Positions 55,606-64,000 of a DNA stretch of 64,000 nucleotides are shown piece by piece (positions within the stretch are counted from its first letter, which is position 1; each line of letters opens with the position of its first letter). The position numbers were made by a program, and so were the translations under genes. The notes beneath the pieces were generated by a model. That model saw nothing but the letters and a program-made list of their open reading frames with translations. It was not told where the DNA came from and searched no databases. The stretch is taken from NCBI RefSeq assembly GCF_021650705.1, contig NZ_CP087138.1, forward strand, positions 4,828,501 through 4,892,500, read 5' to 3'. Source of the DNA: Pseudomonas sp. KNUC1026. Lineage in GTDB: Bacteria; Pseudomonadota; Gammaproteobacteria; Pseudomonadales; Pseudomonadaceae.

Positions 55606-56420
55606 TTAAACGTCGATGGGCGTGTCGGGGTGGTTGCCCCATTCGCCCCAGGAGCCGGCATAGGCCTTGACCCGGGGATAGCCCAGCGCTTTGGCGGCAA
55701 GGTAAGTGAAACCGGAGCGGTGGTGGGTCTGGCAGTGGGTGATCACTTCCTTGTCGGGCGTGATGCCCAGCGCCGCGAGCCGTTCGGGCAGGTCGTGGCG
55801 GATGCGCAACTGGCGGGTGCTGTCCATGCCGGCGGTCCATTCCAGGTTGGCGGCGCCAGGCACGTGGCCGCCGCGGGCCGCGAGGACTTTTTCGCCACGG
55901 TATTCGGCAGGGCTGCGCGCGTCCCAGATGGCCAGGTCAGCGGCGCCCAGGCGGCTTTGCAGGTAATCCCGCGTAGCGGTGGGCGCGTCATCGAGGGTCA
56001 GGGTTACCGGGCCGCCGACGGCGGCCGGAACGCTGGTTTCCAGCGGCAGGCCCTCTGCCTCCCACGCCAGCACGCCACCATCGAGGTAGTGATAGCGCGT
56101 GTGGCCGATCACGTCGAGCAGCCAGATGAAGCGCCCGGCCCAGCCGCCGCCTTCGTCGTCGTATACCACATAGGTGGCTTCGGCGCGGTGGCCCAGTTCG
56201 CCGAACAACGCTTGCAGGTCATCCAGCGCCGGCAACAGGCCAGGGGCGGGCGGGCCGCCCAGTTGGGTGCGCTTGGGGTCGACGAAGCGCGCGCCGGGAT
56301 GTGCCCGGCGCCATAGCGGGCAGCGCTGGTGAGGTCGACCAGGATCAGATCGGGGGCGCCCAGGCGCGCCTGCAATTGCGCAGGCTCGATCACCAGCGGC
56401 AAGCCAGAGAAGTCAGGCAT
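55606..56420 (-). CDS. Thiosulfate sulfurtransferase, rhodanese (single-base indel)
   Basis: Restored length 271 residues with two rhodanese domains. The N-terminal inactive domain starts MPDFSGLPLVIEPAQLQARL; the C-terminal active domain has the loop HCQTHHRSGF with catalytic Cys, as in Azotobacter RhdA. The frame from 56420 fails at 56294-56298: HIPARAS is read where HIPGARFVDPKRTQLGG is expected, so one base is missing. Transfers sulfur from thiosulfate to a thiophilic acceptor. The deletion is probably an assembly error. Confidence 0.9.
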
Positions 56421-56465
56421 CGGTGCTCACTCTCGAAGGCAGAAAGCCGCGATTGTACCCCAGCC

Positions 56466-57986
56466 TCACTTCTTGCGGTTGCTGAAGGCCGAGAGCGCCC
56501 GCTCGATGCACTGCCCGGTCTTGCCGAAGGCCTGCACGGAGATATCCGCCAGCGGGCTGCCACCCTGGTCGGCGATGACAACCATCACCACCCGGCCATT
56601 GCTGGCCAGTGAACGGATCAGCAGGTGTTCACCACGAAACAGCACGCGCAGGCTGGCGGGCATCATGGGCGAGAGCTGCTCGGTGTTTTCCGGGGTAACG
56701 CGCAACTGGCCCGGCTCGCTGAGCAGGCGCTTGAACAGCGGCGCCTGTTCGAGCGAGAAGGTCAGCTCCGCAGCGGGTTTGGGCAGGGCGGCGATCTGGT
56801 GGACGCGCAGGAACTCCCCGCCTTTGTCGAGCATCAGCAGCATCACCCGCTGCATGCCGCAAGCGACCAGTGCATCACGCGCGGAGGTGGTCAGGTGGAT
56901 GGCATTGTTGAACGGGCTGGGTTCTACCAGCAGGTCCGCGCAGCGCTTGCGCCACTGCACCAGGCTTTCGGCCGACGGCGGCGGCGCCTTGCGCGGTACG
57001 CGGCCGATCCGGCGATCTTCCCACGGCCAGATCAGCCCGATCGCCGGGTGCCAGAGGTCAGGCTGGGCCACCAGCCGAGCGCTGATCGCGGACTGTTGGT
57101 GTACCTGTTGTTGAACCTCTTCCAGGGGCATTTGTGCATACAGCGCGATCATCTGCTGCCAGCGCAGCACATGCGGCGTGCTCCAGCCTTGCTGGGCCGC
57201 CAGCGCCAGGCCGTTGGCCAGCAGCACGGTGTTGGCCGGCTGGTTGGCGAAGCGGCGGATCTGCGGTTCGGCATCGAGCCGGCGCTGCTGGCGCAGCGGG
57301 TCGTCCAGGTCGCGGGCGATCAGCATCACCGTCGCCAGCGAACGGCGCTCCTGCACCAGCGCCAGGTAGCCTTGGCGCACCCACATCGGCAGGCGCCACA
57401 GCTCCACCAGCGCCTGGCAGATATCCAGCAGCGGCACGCCGAAAAGCTCCTGCTCCACCTTGCGCGCCGACTCGCCACGTTGCACCACGCGCCGCTCCCA
57501 CTGCTCGATCAGCTCGGGCTCGGCCAGCGCCATCGCCCACAGCGGCGACAGGAACAGCAGTGCACCCCAATGAATCTCCTGCCACAGACGCGCCAGCCGT
57601 GCAGCGAACAGGCCATTGGCCAACTGCGTGGCGTGCTGGCTCACCAGCTGCAATTGCCGCAGAGCCACCGGCATTTCGCCGGGCTCCACCGCCGGCAAGC
57701 GGCGCATCAGGTCGGCTGCGCGTTGCAGGCCGAGCCTGTTGAGGGCCACTTCCAGGCTTTCGGCCGGCTCCACCAGGCCACCGTTGGCGTGGGCATTGGC
57801 TTCGCGCAGCACGCTCAGCACCAGAGCGGGGCTTTCCTGCATGCGCTCGGCGATGTCACGCAAAGACCGGCTGCTGTCGGAGAGGTAGGCGCAAACGCGG
57901 TCATGGCTGTGTTTCGGAACCGGCAGGCGCAGGTCGCCGAGGGCCTGGGCCCAGGCCTGTACGCTGGTGGGTTTGACGGCTGTCAT
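56466..57986 (-). CDS. HDOD-domain regulatory protein
   Basis: 506 residues. An N-terminal HDOD domain (about 25-250: RDIAERMQESPALVLSVLRE, then SLEVALNRLGLQRAADLMRR) lacks metal-binding His-Asp pairs, as HDOD proteins do. A middle helical region and a C-terminal GAF-like part (VVMVVIADQGGSPLADISVQ) follow. Located between the rhodanese and motA as PA4955 is in P. aeruginosa. Probably a signalling adaptor linked to motility or surface sensing. Confidence 0.78.
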   Translation of the reverse strand: MTAVKPTSVQAWAQALGDLRLPVPKHSHDRVCAYLSDSSRSLRDIAERMQESPALVLSVLREANAHANGGLVEPAESLEVALNRLGLQRAADLMRRLPAVEPGEMPVALRQLQLVSQHATQLANGLFAARLARLWQEIHWGALLFLSPLWAMALAEPELIEQWERRVVQRGESARKVEQELFGVPLLDICQALVELWRLPMWVRQGYLALVQERRSLATVMLIARDLDDPLRQQRRLDAEPQIRRFANQPANTVLLANGLALAAQQGWSTPHVLRWQQMIALYAQMPLEEVQQQVHQQSAISARLVAQPDLWHPAIGLIWPWEDRRIGRVPRKAPPPSAESLVQWRKRCADLLVEPSPFNNAIHLTTSARDALVACGMQRVMLLMLDKGGEFLRVHQIAALPKPAAELTFSLEQAPLFKRLLSEPGQLRVTPENTEQLSPMMPASLRVLFRGEHLLIRSLASNGRVVMVVIADQGGSPLADISVQAFGKTGQCIERALSAFSNRKK

Positions 57987-58132
57987 AGAGAGGGGCTCGC
58001 CATGTGGCTATTCTGGCTTTTCACAAGTTGTGACTATAGTCTGGCGCACTTCTGCCGATAGGTAGAAGCAGAGATTGAACTGGCCGGCCGCGCCGCCGCC
58101 ACACCCCTTGAATTTCGAAGTGCTCCTGACCT

Positions 58133-58984
58133 ATGGCTAAAATTATCGGCATCATTGTCGTATTCGCGAGCGTCCTCGGTGGATACGTCCTGTCTCACGG
58201 CCAGATCGCGGCCCTGATCCAGCCTTTCGAGGTACTGATCATCGGTGGTGCTTGCCTGGGCGCATTCATTCAGGCCAACCCCGGCTACATGACCATGCAC
58301 GTCTTCAAGAAGTCGTTGAAGATGTTCGGTTCGCGCTTCACTCATGCCTTTTACATCGAAGTGCTGAGCCTGATCTACGAGATTCTCAACAAAAGCCGCC
58401 GCGAAGGCATGATGGCGATCGAAGCCGATATCGAAGACGCCGCCTCCAGCCCGATTTTCGCCAAGTACCCCGGCGTACTCAAAGACGAGCGCATGACGGC
58501 CTTCATCTGCGATTACCTGCGCATCATGTCGTCCGGCAACATGGCGCCCCATGAGCTCGAAGGGCTGTTCGACATGGAGCTCCTGAGCATGAAGGAAGAG
58601 CTCGAGCATCCTTCCCACGCAGTGCAAGGCATCGCCGATGGCCTGCCGGGTTTCGGTATCGTCGCGGCGGTACTGGGTATCGTGGTGACCATGGCCTCGC
58701 TCGGCGACGGCGACAAAGCCGCCATCGGTGGCCACGTGGGCGCGGCCCTGGTGGGTACCTTCCTGGGTATTCTGGCCGCTTACGGCTTCTTCGGCCCACT
58801 CTCGCAGTGCCTGGGCCACGATGCCAAGGAAGAGATGAACACCTACGAGGCCATCAAGGCGTCGCTGGTGGCCTCCGCCTCTGGCATGCCGCCGACCCTG
58901 GCTGTGGAATTCGGCCGCAAGGTGCTCTACCCGGCGCACCGCCCAAGCTTCTCGGAGCTTGAAGAAGCGGTTCGCGGTCGCTAA
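58133..58984 (+). CDS. motA: Flagellar stator protein MotA
   Basis: 283 residues with four membrane helices (starting near 4, 32, 170 and 202) and a large cytoplasmic loop between helices 2 and 3. GFGIVAAVLGIVVTM marks helix 3, and AALVGTFLGILAAYG helix 4, whose residues line the proton path. Forms the MotA5B2 stator that drives flagellar rotation. Followed by motB after 3 bp. Confidence 0.95.
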   Translation: MAKIIGIIVVFASVLGGYVLSHGQIAALIQPFEVLIIGGACLGAFIQANPGYMTMHVFKKSLKMFGSRFTHAFYIEVLSLIYEILNKSRREGMMAIEADIEDAASSPIFAKYPGVLKDERMTAFICDYLRIMSSGNMAPHELEGLFDMELLSMKEELEHPSHAVQGIADGLPGFGIVAAVLGIVVTMASLGDGDKAAIGGHVGAALVGTFLGILAAYGFFGPLSQCLGHDAKEEMNTYEAIKASLVASASGMPPTLAVEFGRKVLYPAHRPSFSELEEAVRGR

Positions 58985-58987
58985 GCC

Positions 58988-60052
58988 ATGGAGAACAATC
59001 AGCCAATCATCGTCAAGCGCGTCAAGCGCTTCGGCGGCGGGCACCACGGCGGTGCCTGGAAAATCGCCTTCGCCGACTTCGCCACGGCCATGATGGCGTT
59101 CTTCCTGGTGCTCTGGCTGCTGTCCAACGCAACGCCTGAGCAAAAGCTGGCCATCGCCGGCTATTTCAAGGACCCCATCGGCTTTACCGAAAGCGGCTCG
59201 CCGTACGTGATCGACCTGGGCGGTTCGCCGCAGCTGTCTCCGGACTCGACCCTGAACCCGGAAACCAAGGAATCGCCGCCCAAGACCGACACCGATACCC
59301 AGTCGCAGGTCAATACCGAGCAGGCTGAGAACATCGCCGAAAAGGTCGAGAAAGATCGCCTTGAACTGCTGCTTCAAGAGCTGCAGAACAAGGTCGACGA
59401 GAACCCGCAACTGGCCAAGTTCAAGGACCAGATCCTGTTCGAGATCACCCAGGACGGCCTGCGCATCCAGATCATGGATGCCGAGAACCGGCCCATGTTC
59501 GACCTGGGCAGCTCGCGCCTGAAGCCGTATTTCGAAGACCTGCTGCTGGCCATGGCCGACACCATCAAGGAAGTGCCGAACAAGATCAGCATCAGCGGCC
59601 ATACCGACGCCAAGCCCTACGCCGGCACCGGCGATTTCGGTAACTGGGAGTTGTCGGCCAGCCGCGCCAACGCTGCACGCCGCGCACTGTTGGCGGGGAG
59701 TTATCCCGATACTCAGGTGGCAAGGGTCGTGGGCTTTGGCTCCTCGGCGCTGTTCGACCGCAAGAACCCGCTCAACCCGGTGAACCGCCGTATCGACATC
59801 ACCGTGCTGACCAAAAAGGCTGAGCGCGCCATCGAAGGTGACGCCAACCAGGATGAGCATCAGCCGGGTTCGCCCGACCAACCCGCCCCGGGCGGCGCTG
59901 CGCCGAGCGGTGCGCCCCAGAGCAGCGCGGCGCCGAGCAACCAGCCGGTGCAGCCACGTGACCTGCGCGAGAAGATGAACATCTTCGACAACGGCGCGCT
60001 GCAGATGCAGGGCAATGGCAACGGTAGCCCTAACGGCGGCAAGCAACTCTAG
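58988..60052 (+). CDS. motB: Flagellar stator protein MotB
   Basis: 354 residues. One N-terminal helix carries the proton-binding Asp (FADFATAMMAFFLVLWLLSN); the periplasmic OmpA-like domain (about 165-290) binds peptidoglycan (ISGHTDAKPY, NWELSASRANAARRAL). A Pro/Ala-rich tail follows. Its TAG shares a CTAG with the stop codon of the convergent TIR gene, so no spacer exists between motB and the defence locus. Confidence 0.95.
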   Translation: MENNQPIIVKRVKRFGGGHHGGAWKIAFADFATAMMAFFLVLWLLSNATPEQKLAIAGYFKDPIGFTESGSPYVIDLGGSPQLSPDSTLNPETKESPPKTDTDTQSQVNTEQAENIAEKVEKDRLELLLQELQNKVDENPQLAKFKDQILFEITQDGLRIQIMDAENRPMFDLGSSRLKPYFEDLLLAMADTIKEVPNKISISGHTDAKPYAGTGDFGNWELSASRANAARRALLAGSYPDTQVARVVGFGSSALFDRKNPLNPVNRRIDITVLTKKAERAIEGDANQDEHQPGSPDQPAPGGAAPSGAPQSSAAPSNQPVQPRDLREKMNIFDNGALQMQGNGNGSPNGGKQL

Positions 60053-60534
60053 CCTTTCAGGCGAGCCTTCAGCGCGCGGTGGAAGTCATCCGCCGTGCGC
60101 CGGGAGGCGTTGCCGAACACACCCTCCACCCCGGCGCGCCTCTCCAGGCTCTCCAACCCCATCGCCAAGTCCTTGCGGTACTCCTTCACAAATTGTGTCA
60201 GGTCGCTTGGTGTGCGCATCACCGGCCAGTGCTCCAGGTATTCCGGCAGGCGCAAGTGGTCGATCTGAAAGGTCGCGATGCGCACATCGGTGATGGTCGC
60301 CTCACCGATTTCGAACGGCACCCACCACGAGCCTGCCGTCTCATGCGAGACGATCGCCAGCAGATGGCTGGCATCGCGGATGCGCTGGGTGATGACACTG
60401 GTGATGTCCGAGGTGGCTCGCGACTCGTCATCCATCACGTCCAGGTAGCTGGGCACGCCAGCGGCCCGCAGGTACTCCTCCACTGCCAGCGCATGGGACC
60501 TGTCTTTGTGGCGATAGGAAATGAACACGCTCAT
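60049..60534 (-). CDS. TIR-domain protein of a Thoeris-like locus
   Basis: 161 residues. The TIR fold begins SVFISYRHKDRSHALAVEEY; a probable NADase Glu lies in SWWVPFEIGEATI (helix C). TIR proteins of Thoeris systems make cyclic ADP-ribose-type signals on phage infection. It is the last gene of a three-gene minus-strand set, directly abutting the caspase gene (no gap). Signal and partner are inferred from the neighbours. Confidence 0.82.
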   Translation of the reverse strand: MSVFISYRHKDRSHALAVEEYLRAAGVPSYLDVMDDESRATSDITSVITQRIRDASHLLAIVSHETAGSWWVPFEIGEATITDVRIATFQIDHLRLPEYLEHWPVMRTPSDLTQFVKEYRKDLAMGLESLERRAGVEGVFGNASRRTADDFHRALKARLKG

Positions 60535-61493
60535 TCAGAAATGCTCCTTCAGGGCCAGAATTCGGTAATAGGCGCCCAGCGCGGTCAGCCGGCAGCCGCT
60601 GCTGTTCATCGCGGCGAAATACATATGGTCGGCGTCCACAGGCTCGATCAGGCTGTGCCGGTTGCAGCGTTGCAGTTGCGCGAAGACCTCGCCGTTGGCG
60701 GCGTCGAATTCAGGCGCAGTGGGCTCGTAGGTGGGGTCCAGCGGGTAGGTGCTTTCAGGCTCCGGGAACCACTGCGGCAGCTTGCGCAGCACATCGCGTG
60801 GCACCAGGGGCTCGTTCTCACGCAAGGCAATGAAGCGCGAGACATTGGTCTTGAACACCGGCCGTTGCTCCCAGGCGCCAAGTGCGTTGTCGACGAAGGC
60901 GTAGAGCCCGCCCGGGGTCACGTCTCCCAGCACGCTGCTGGCGCCGCCATTCAGGCCCTGTATCAGCAGGCTGGTGAACACCCCGTGGGGCCCGCTCTCG
61001 CTGGCCGCTTCCGGGCGGCGGCAGGCGGTCATGATGGTCAGGCCCTCGCTGATCTGGCTGTCGCCCCCGCGCAGGGAGCGCGCTTCGCCGGCCGCACCGG
61101 CCTGGCAGCAGTCGAGGATGAGGATCTTGTCGCGGATGCCGGTGGCGTTGCGCGCCCAGTTGAGGATGTCGCTGAAGCGAATACCGTCGCGGCCGCTGCG
61201 GGCATTCTGCGGCAGCAGCAGGCCTTCTTCGAGGGAATCGTCGAAGTGGCCGTGGCCGGCGAAGTAGAACAGCGCTGTGTCGCACTCGCCGGAAAAAGCT
61301 CCTGCAGCCGAGCCTCAAGCAAGGCGCGGTCCACTTCATCCTCGCCGGTGGTGAGCAGTCGCGCCTGAAAATTGGGCTGGCCGCCTGCGTGGCGGGCCAG
61401 GGTGTGGCTCATCTGCGTGGCGTCGTTGACGCAGCCCCTCAGGGAAGTGAGGTGTGGGTAGTCGTTGATGCCGACGAACAAAGCCTTGCGCAT
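60535..61493 (-). CDS. Caspase-like protease of a Thoeris-like locus (indel)
   Basis: As written, the frame from 61493 fails after about 66 codons at the A5 run 61293-61297. One extra A restores QELFSGECDTALFYFAGHGHF and a 319-residue caspase-like (C14) protease: His in FAGHGHF (about 81) and Cys in ILDCCQAG (about 129-130). The first 60 residues (ALFVGINDYPHLTSLRGCVN) are typical of bacterial caspases. The C-terminal 100 residues are likely the ligand-sensing region. Next to two TIR genes, this matches type IV Thoeris, in which a TIR-made nucleotide activates a caspase-like effector. Confidence 0.85.
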
Positions 61494-61502
61494 GGCGCCT
61501 CC

Positions 61503-61901
61503 TCAAGAAGCCCAGGTGATGATGGCTTTGGCGATGCTGCCGCTGTTCCACGCGCACTCCTGATGCGCGGCCTGCCGCACGGGGGCAGAGATGCGCTCGG
61601 CACCCCAGGGCTTGATGGCGATGATCGGCTTGCCCAGGCGTTGAGCGATGGCGATTTCACGGGTGATCCAGTAGCTGTAGGTGGCGTACACCCCGGCCAT
61701 GATCAGCACCACCGAGCAGCGGCGCATCTTGTCGACGAGCGCCTGCTCCAGGTCAGCGTCGGTGGGGGAGCCGGTGATCGGCCGGTGCGAGGGCACGGAG
61801 AAGTCGCGAAACGGCAATTGCGGTTGGCTGCGCAGTAAGCGCATCAGGCGCTCGTAGGCATCGCCGTACTTCCATGAATGGCTGATGAACAAGTGGTACA
61901 T
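61503..61901 (-). CDS. ThsB-like TIR protein
   Basis: 132 residues. Starts MYHLFISHSWKYGDAYERLM and has FRDFSVPSHRPI, CSVVLIMAGVYATYSYWITR with Glu following, and GKPIIAIKPWG, the ThsB (DUF1863/TIR_2) pattern. It should sense infection and make the signal nucleotide. First gene of the set; the caspase gene begins 9 bp downstream. Having two TIR proteins may widen phage recognition, as in Thoeris loci with several ThsB. Confidence 0.85.
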   Translation of the reverse strand: MYHLFISHSWKYGDAYERLMRLLRSQPQLPFRDFSVPSHRPITGSPTDADLEQALVDKMRRCSVVLIMAGVYATYSYWITREIAIAQRLGKPIIAIKPWGAERISAPVRQAAHQECAWNSGSIAKAIITWAS

Positions 61902-62023
61902 GAGGTGATGGCCCGTACGAAGTGTCGAGGGCCATCACTGTTGGGCAAGCCGAGGTAGCGGAACAAGCGAATGGGAAAATCGTTACTTTTTCCCAAAACC
62001 GGCCAGGAGTATTCCGAAGCGTA

Positions 62024-63052
62024 TCAGTACTCGTTCTTGGGCAGGCTGGCGATGATCGACCGGTAGCTGGCCATGCGCTGTGGCTGGATACGGCCGGCTT
62101 CGAGGGCTTCGAGCAGCGCGCAACCGGGTTCGCGGTCGTGCTGGCAGTCGCGGAAGCGGCAGCGGCCGAGCAGGGGGGCGAATTCGATGAACCCGGCTTC
62201 CACGTCATCACGGCTGACGTGCACCAGGCCGAATTCGCGGATGCCGGGGGAGTCGATCAGGTCGCCGCCTTCCGGGAAGTGATACAGCCGCGCGGTGGTG
62301 GTGGTGTGCTGGCCCTGGCCTGACCAGTGCGACAGCTCGCCTACCCGAGTGCCCACATCCAGCAGGCTGTTGACCAGCGACGACTTGCCCACCCCCGACT
62401 GGCCGACGAACACGCTGGTGTGGCGGTCGAGGCGGGTTTTCAGTGTTTTCATGCCATCGCCTTGGTGAGCCGAGACCTCCAGCAGCGGGTAGCCCAGCTC
62501 GCGGTAGCTCTTGAGCAGCACATGCAGGGCGGGGCCGTTGGTGTCGTCGATCAGGTCGGCCTTGTTCAGCAGCAGCAGCGGGCGAATGCCGGCGTGCTCG
62601 GCTGCCACCAGGTAGCGGTCGATCAGGTTGGCATGGGGCTCGGGCGCGGGAGCGAAGACGATCACGATCTGGTCGACGTTGCCCGCCACCGGCTTGAGCT
62701 GGCCACGGGCATCGGGCCTGCACAGCTCGCTGTGGCGGGGCAGCTGGGCAACGATCACCCCGTCGCTCTGGTGGCCGGCACGCCAGACCACGCGGTCGCC
62801 AGTGACCAACGTCGGCAGGTTGGCCCGCAAGTAGCAACGGAACACGTTGCCGGCCAGTTCACCTTCCAGCGCCTCGACTTCGACCTGCACCCCGAAGTGG
62901 GCAATGATCAGCCCGTGCTGCTCGGGGCCCAGGTCGCCGCCTTCGAGGCTCTCTTGTGCCTGGTTCTCACGCTTGGCCGCGCGCGAAGCACGTTCGTTCT
63001 GGATCTTGTCGATGCGCCAGGCTTGGCGGCGGGTGAGCTGGCGTTTGGCCAT
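62024..63052 (-). CDS. rsgA: Ribosome small subunit GTPase A
   Basis: 342 residues, circularly permuted GTPase for 30S maturation. An N-terminal OB fold (GDRVVWRAGHQ) is followed by G4 NKADL, G1 GQSGVGKSSLVN and G3 DSPG, then a zinc site (CRFRDCQHDREPGCAL). The start at 63052 (MAKRQLTRRQ) is typical; an upstream ATG would add 14 odd residues. Confidence 0.95.
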   Translation of the reverse strand: MAKRQLTRRQAWRIDKIQNERASRAAKRENQAQESLEGGDLGPEQHGLIIAHFGVQVEVEALEGELAGNVFRCYLRANLPTLVTGDRVVWRAGHQSDGVIVAQLPRHSELCRPDARGQLKPVAGNVDQIVIVFAPAPEPHANLIDRYLVAAEHAGIRPLLLLNKADLIDDTNGPALHVLLKSYRELGYPLLEVSAHQGDGMKTLKTRLDRHTSVFVGQSGVGKSSLVNSLLDVGTRVGELSHWSGQGQHTTTTARLYHFPEGGDLIDSPGIREFGLVHVSRDDVEAGFIEFAPLLGRCRFRDCQHDREPGCALLEALEAGRIQPQRMASYRSIIASLPKNEY

Positions 63053-63154
63053 GGAAATCTCGTGTAAGGGCGGTATCATCCGCCGGCTGATCAAGCCCGC
63101 GAGTTTAGCACGCCCAATCGGCTAGACTGCGTAGCAACCGCCGAGGAGCACAGC

Positions 63155-63697
63155 ATGGCAAACCCGCAGAACCTTATCTGGATCGACCTGGAAATGACCG
63201 GGTTGGACCCTGACAACGACGTCATCATCGAGATGGCGACCATCGTCACCGACAGCGAACTCAACACCCTGGCCGAAGGCCCGGTGATCGCCATCCACCA
63301 GAGCGATGAAATTCTCGCTGGCATGGATGAGTGGAACACCCGCCAGCACGGCGGCAGCGGCCTCACTCAGCGTGTGCGTGAGAGCACCATCTCCATGGCC
63401 GAGGCCGAGGCCCAGACCATCGCGTTCCTGGAGCAGTGGGTGCCCAAGGGCAAATCGCCGATCTGCGGCAACAGCATCTGCCAGGACCGCCGCTTCCTGT
63501 ATCGCCACATGCGCAAGCTGGAGGAATACTTCCACTACCGCAATCTGGACGTCTCGACCCTGAAGGAACTGGCAGCGCGCTGGGCGCCGGAGGTCAAGGA
63601 CAGCTTCAAGAAGGGCAGCACGCACCTGGCGCTGGACGACATCCGCGAATCGATCGCCGAGCTGCAGCACTACCGCAAGCATTTCATCAAGTTCTGA
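63155..63697 (+). CDS. orn: Oligoribonuclease
   Basis: 180 residues. DEDDh exonuclease: WIDLEMTGLDP (Exo I), ICGNSICQDRRFL (Exo II) and HLALDDIRESI (Exo III). Degrades dinucleotides, including pGpG from c-di-GMP turnover. Divergent from rsgA, as in other pseudomonads. GAGGAG RBS. Confidence 0.96.
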   Translation: MANPQNLIWIDLEMTGLDPDNDVIIEMATIVTDSELNTLAEGPVIAIHQSDEILAGMDEWNTRQHGGSGLTQRVRESTISMAEAEAQTIAFLEQWVPKGKSPICGNSICQDRRFLYRHMRKLEEYFHYRNLDVSTLKELAARWAPEVKDSFKKGSTHLALDDIRESIAELQHYRKHFIKF

Positions 63698-63727
63698 TTG
63701 CAGCGCTGCCCGTTGTACGTCGTCGCC

Positions 63728-63755
63728 CGTTACACGGCGTCCGTTACACGGCGTC
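63728..63755. repeat. 14-bp perfect tandem duplication
   Basis: CGTTACACGGCGTC is present twice back to back (63728-63741 and 63742-63755), between orn and the REP element. Probably replication slippage. Confidence 0.7.
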
Positions 63756-63760
63756 CGGCG

Positions 63761-63820
63761 AGCCGGCCTCCCACGAAATGTTGGAAGATGCAAAGCGGGA
63801 GGGCGGCTTGCCGCGCGACG
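63761..63820. repeat. REP-type palindromic repeat
   Basis: GAGCCGGCCTCCCAC (63761-63775) and GCGGGAGGGCGGCTTGCCGC (from about 63796) form an inverted pair of the same REP family seen at 11.4-11.6 kb. It lies between the convergent orn and MFS genes. Confidence 0.75.
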
Positions 63821-63823
63821 ACG

Positions 63824-64000
63824 CTAAGCCACATCCCGCGCCGTGCTGGGCAATCTGGCCAACTTCAATGCCACGAACAGCGCCGCCAGCAGCAACCCTG
63901 CGATAAACACCCCAACCCCGTTCCACCCCCCATACGTCCAGGCAACCCCACCCAGCGTGCCGGCCACACTCGACCCCACGTAATAAGCGAACAGATACAG
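63824..64000 (-). CDS. MFS transporter, C-terminal 58 residues only
   Basis: The minus strand from 64000 to a TAG at 63824-63826 reads LYLFAYYVGSSVAGTLGG, then GWNGVGVFIAGLLLAALFVA and a short charged tail: the last two helices of a major facilitator transporter. The remainder is outside the window, so substrate and exact family cannot be given. Confidence 0.7.
   Translation of the reverse strand: MYLFAYYVGSSVAGTLGGVAWTYGGWNGVGVFIAGLLLAALFVALKLARLPSTARDVA

Noticed and set aside
54796..56316. 506-codon open frame opposite psd and the rhodanese gene
   Set aside because: The minus strand holds two clear enzymes; this frame has no recognisable domain or RBS.
58034..60046. 670-codon open frame antisense to motA and motB
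   Set aside because: motA and motB are unmistakable on the plus strand; this is a shadow.

Overview
The window is high-GC gammaproteobacterial DNA. It is almost certainly a chromosomal segment of a fluorescent pseudomonad of the Pseudomonas putida group. The evidence is the gene content and order: the polyamine cluster spuB-C-D-E-F-G-H, serA, rpiA-ilvA, rppH-ptsP-lgt-thyA, and the block (fimW-like)-psd-rhodanese-HDOD-motA-motB-rsgA-orn, which I recall from P. aeruginosa PA4951-PA4958. REP-type repeats of the P. putida kind also occur. All assignments come from reading the sequence; no database search was run.

Layout. 1-8.9 kb: polyamine catabolism and uptake. A divergent glutamylpolyamine synthetase start is followed by spuB, spuC, two periplasmic binding proteins (spuD, spuE), and ATPase and permease genes whose start and stop codons overlap; a strong terminator closes the cluster. 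8.9-23.8 kb: housekeeping genes (alpha/beta hydrolase, DUF2059, 2OG-Fe(II) oxygenase, serA, FAH hydrolase, two SdiA-regulated-type proteins, rpiA, ilvA, rppH, ptsP, NRDE protein, lgt) ending in the 5' part of thyA.

23.75-47.31 kb: a 23.6-kb mobile island that splits the host thyA between codons for Asp-Leu-Gly-Leu and Gly-Thr. It is bounded by a 6-bp direct repeat, GGGCCT. Removing the island plus one repeat copy restores a continuous reading frame. The left end carries a chain of three tyrosine-recombinase-like genes and a small HTH/coiled-coil gene, similar to Tn554 TnpABC and gamma-mobile-trio modules. This chain runs with an ATGA overlap into a complete, different thyA. The element therefore destroys thyA on entry and supplies a replacement co-expressed with its own integration module; the replacement is diverged across the attachment site. 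Cargo includes an orphan CcdA-like antitoxin, an XRE regulator, a metallophosphoesterase, a HAD phosphatase, a HEPN-like protein, an XRE-ImmA/IrrE pair facing a three-gene ubiquitin-like conjugation operon across three palindromic operators, a 55-residue protein next to a large cysteine-protease-like protein, and a nuclease-like sce7726/beta-family pair.

47.3-64 kb: the 3' part of thyA, a small PBECR-like nuclease, then dbpA and its overlapping flavoprotein, an MFS exporter, a FimW-like protein, psd, a rhodanese, an HDOD protein, motAB, a second defence locus (TIR, caspase-like protease, ThsB-like TIR; probable type IV Thoeris) between motB and rsgA, then orn and the 3' end of another MFS gene.

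A technical pattern matters to any reader. At least ten genes (spuC, spuH, serA, two recombinase-module genes, the xre gene, the multi-ubiquitin gene, an MFS gene, the rhodanese and the caspase) are each broken by a single-base indel, nine of them a missing base and mostly within or beside a short homopolymer. Because serA and other conserved genes are hit, these look more like assembly deletions than real pseudogenes.
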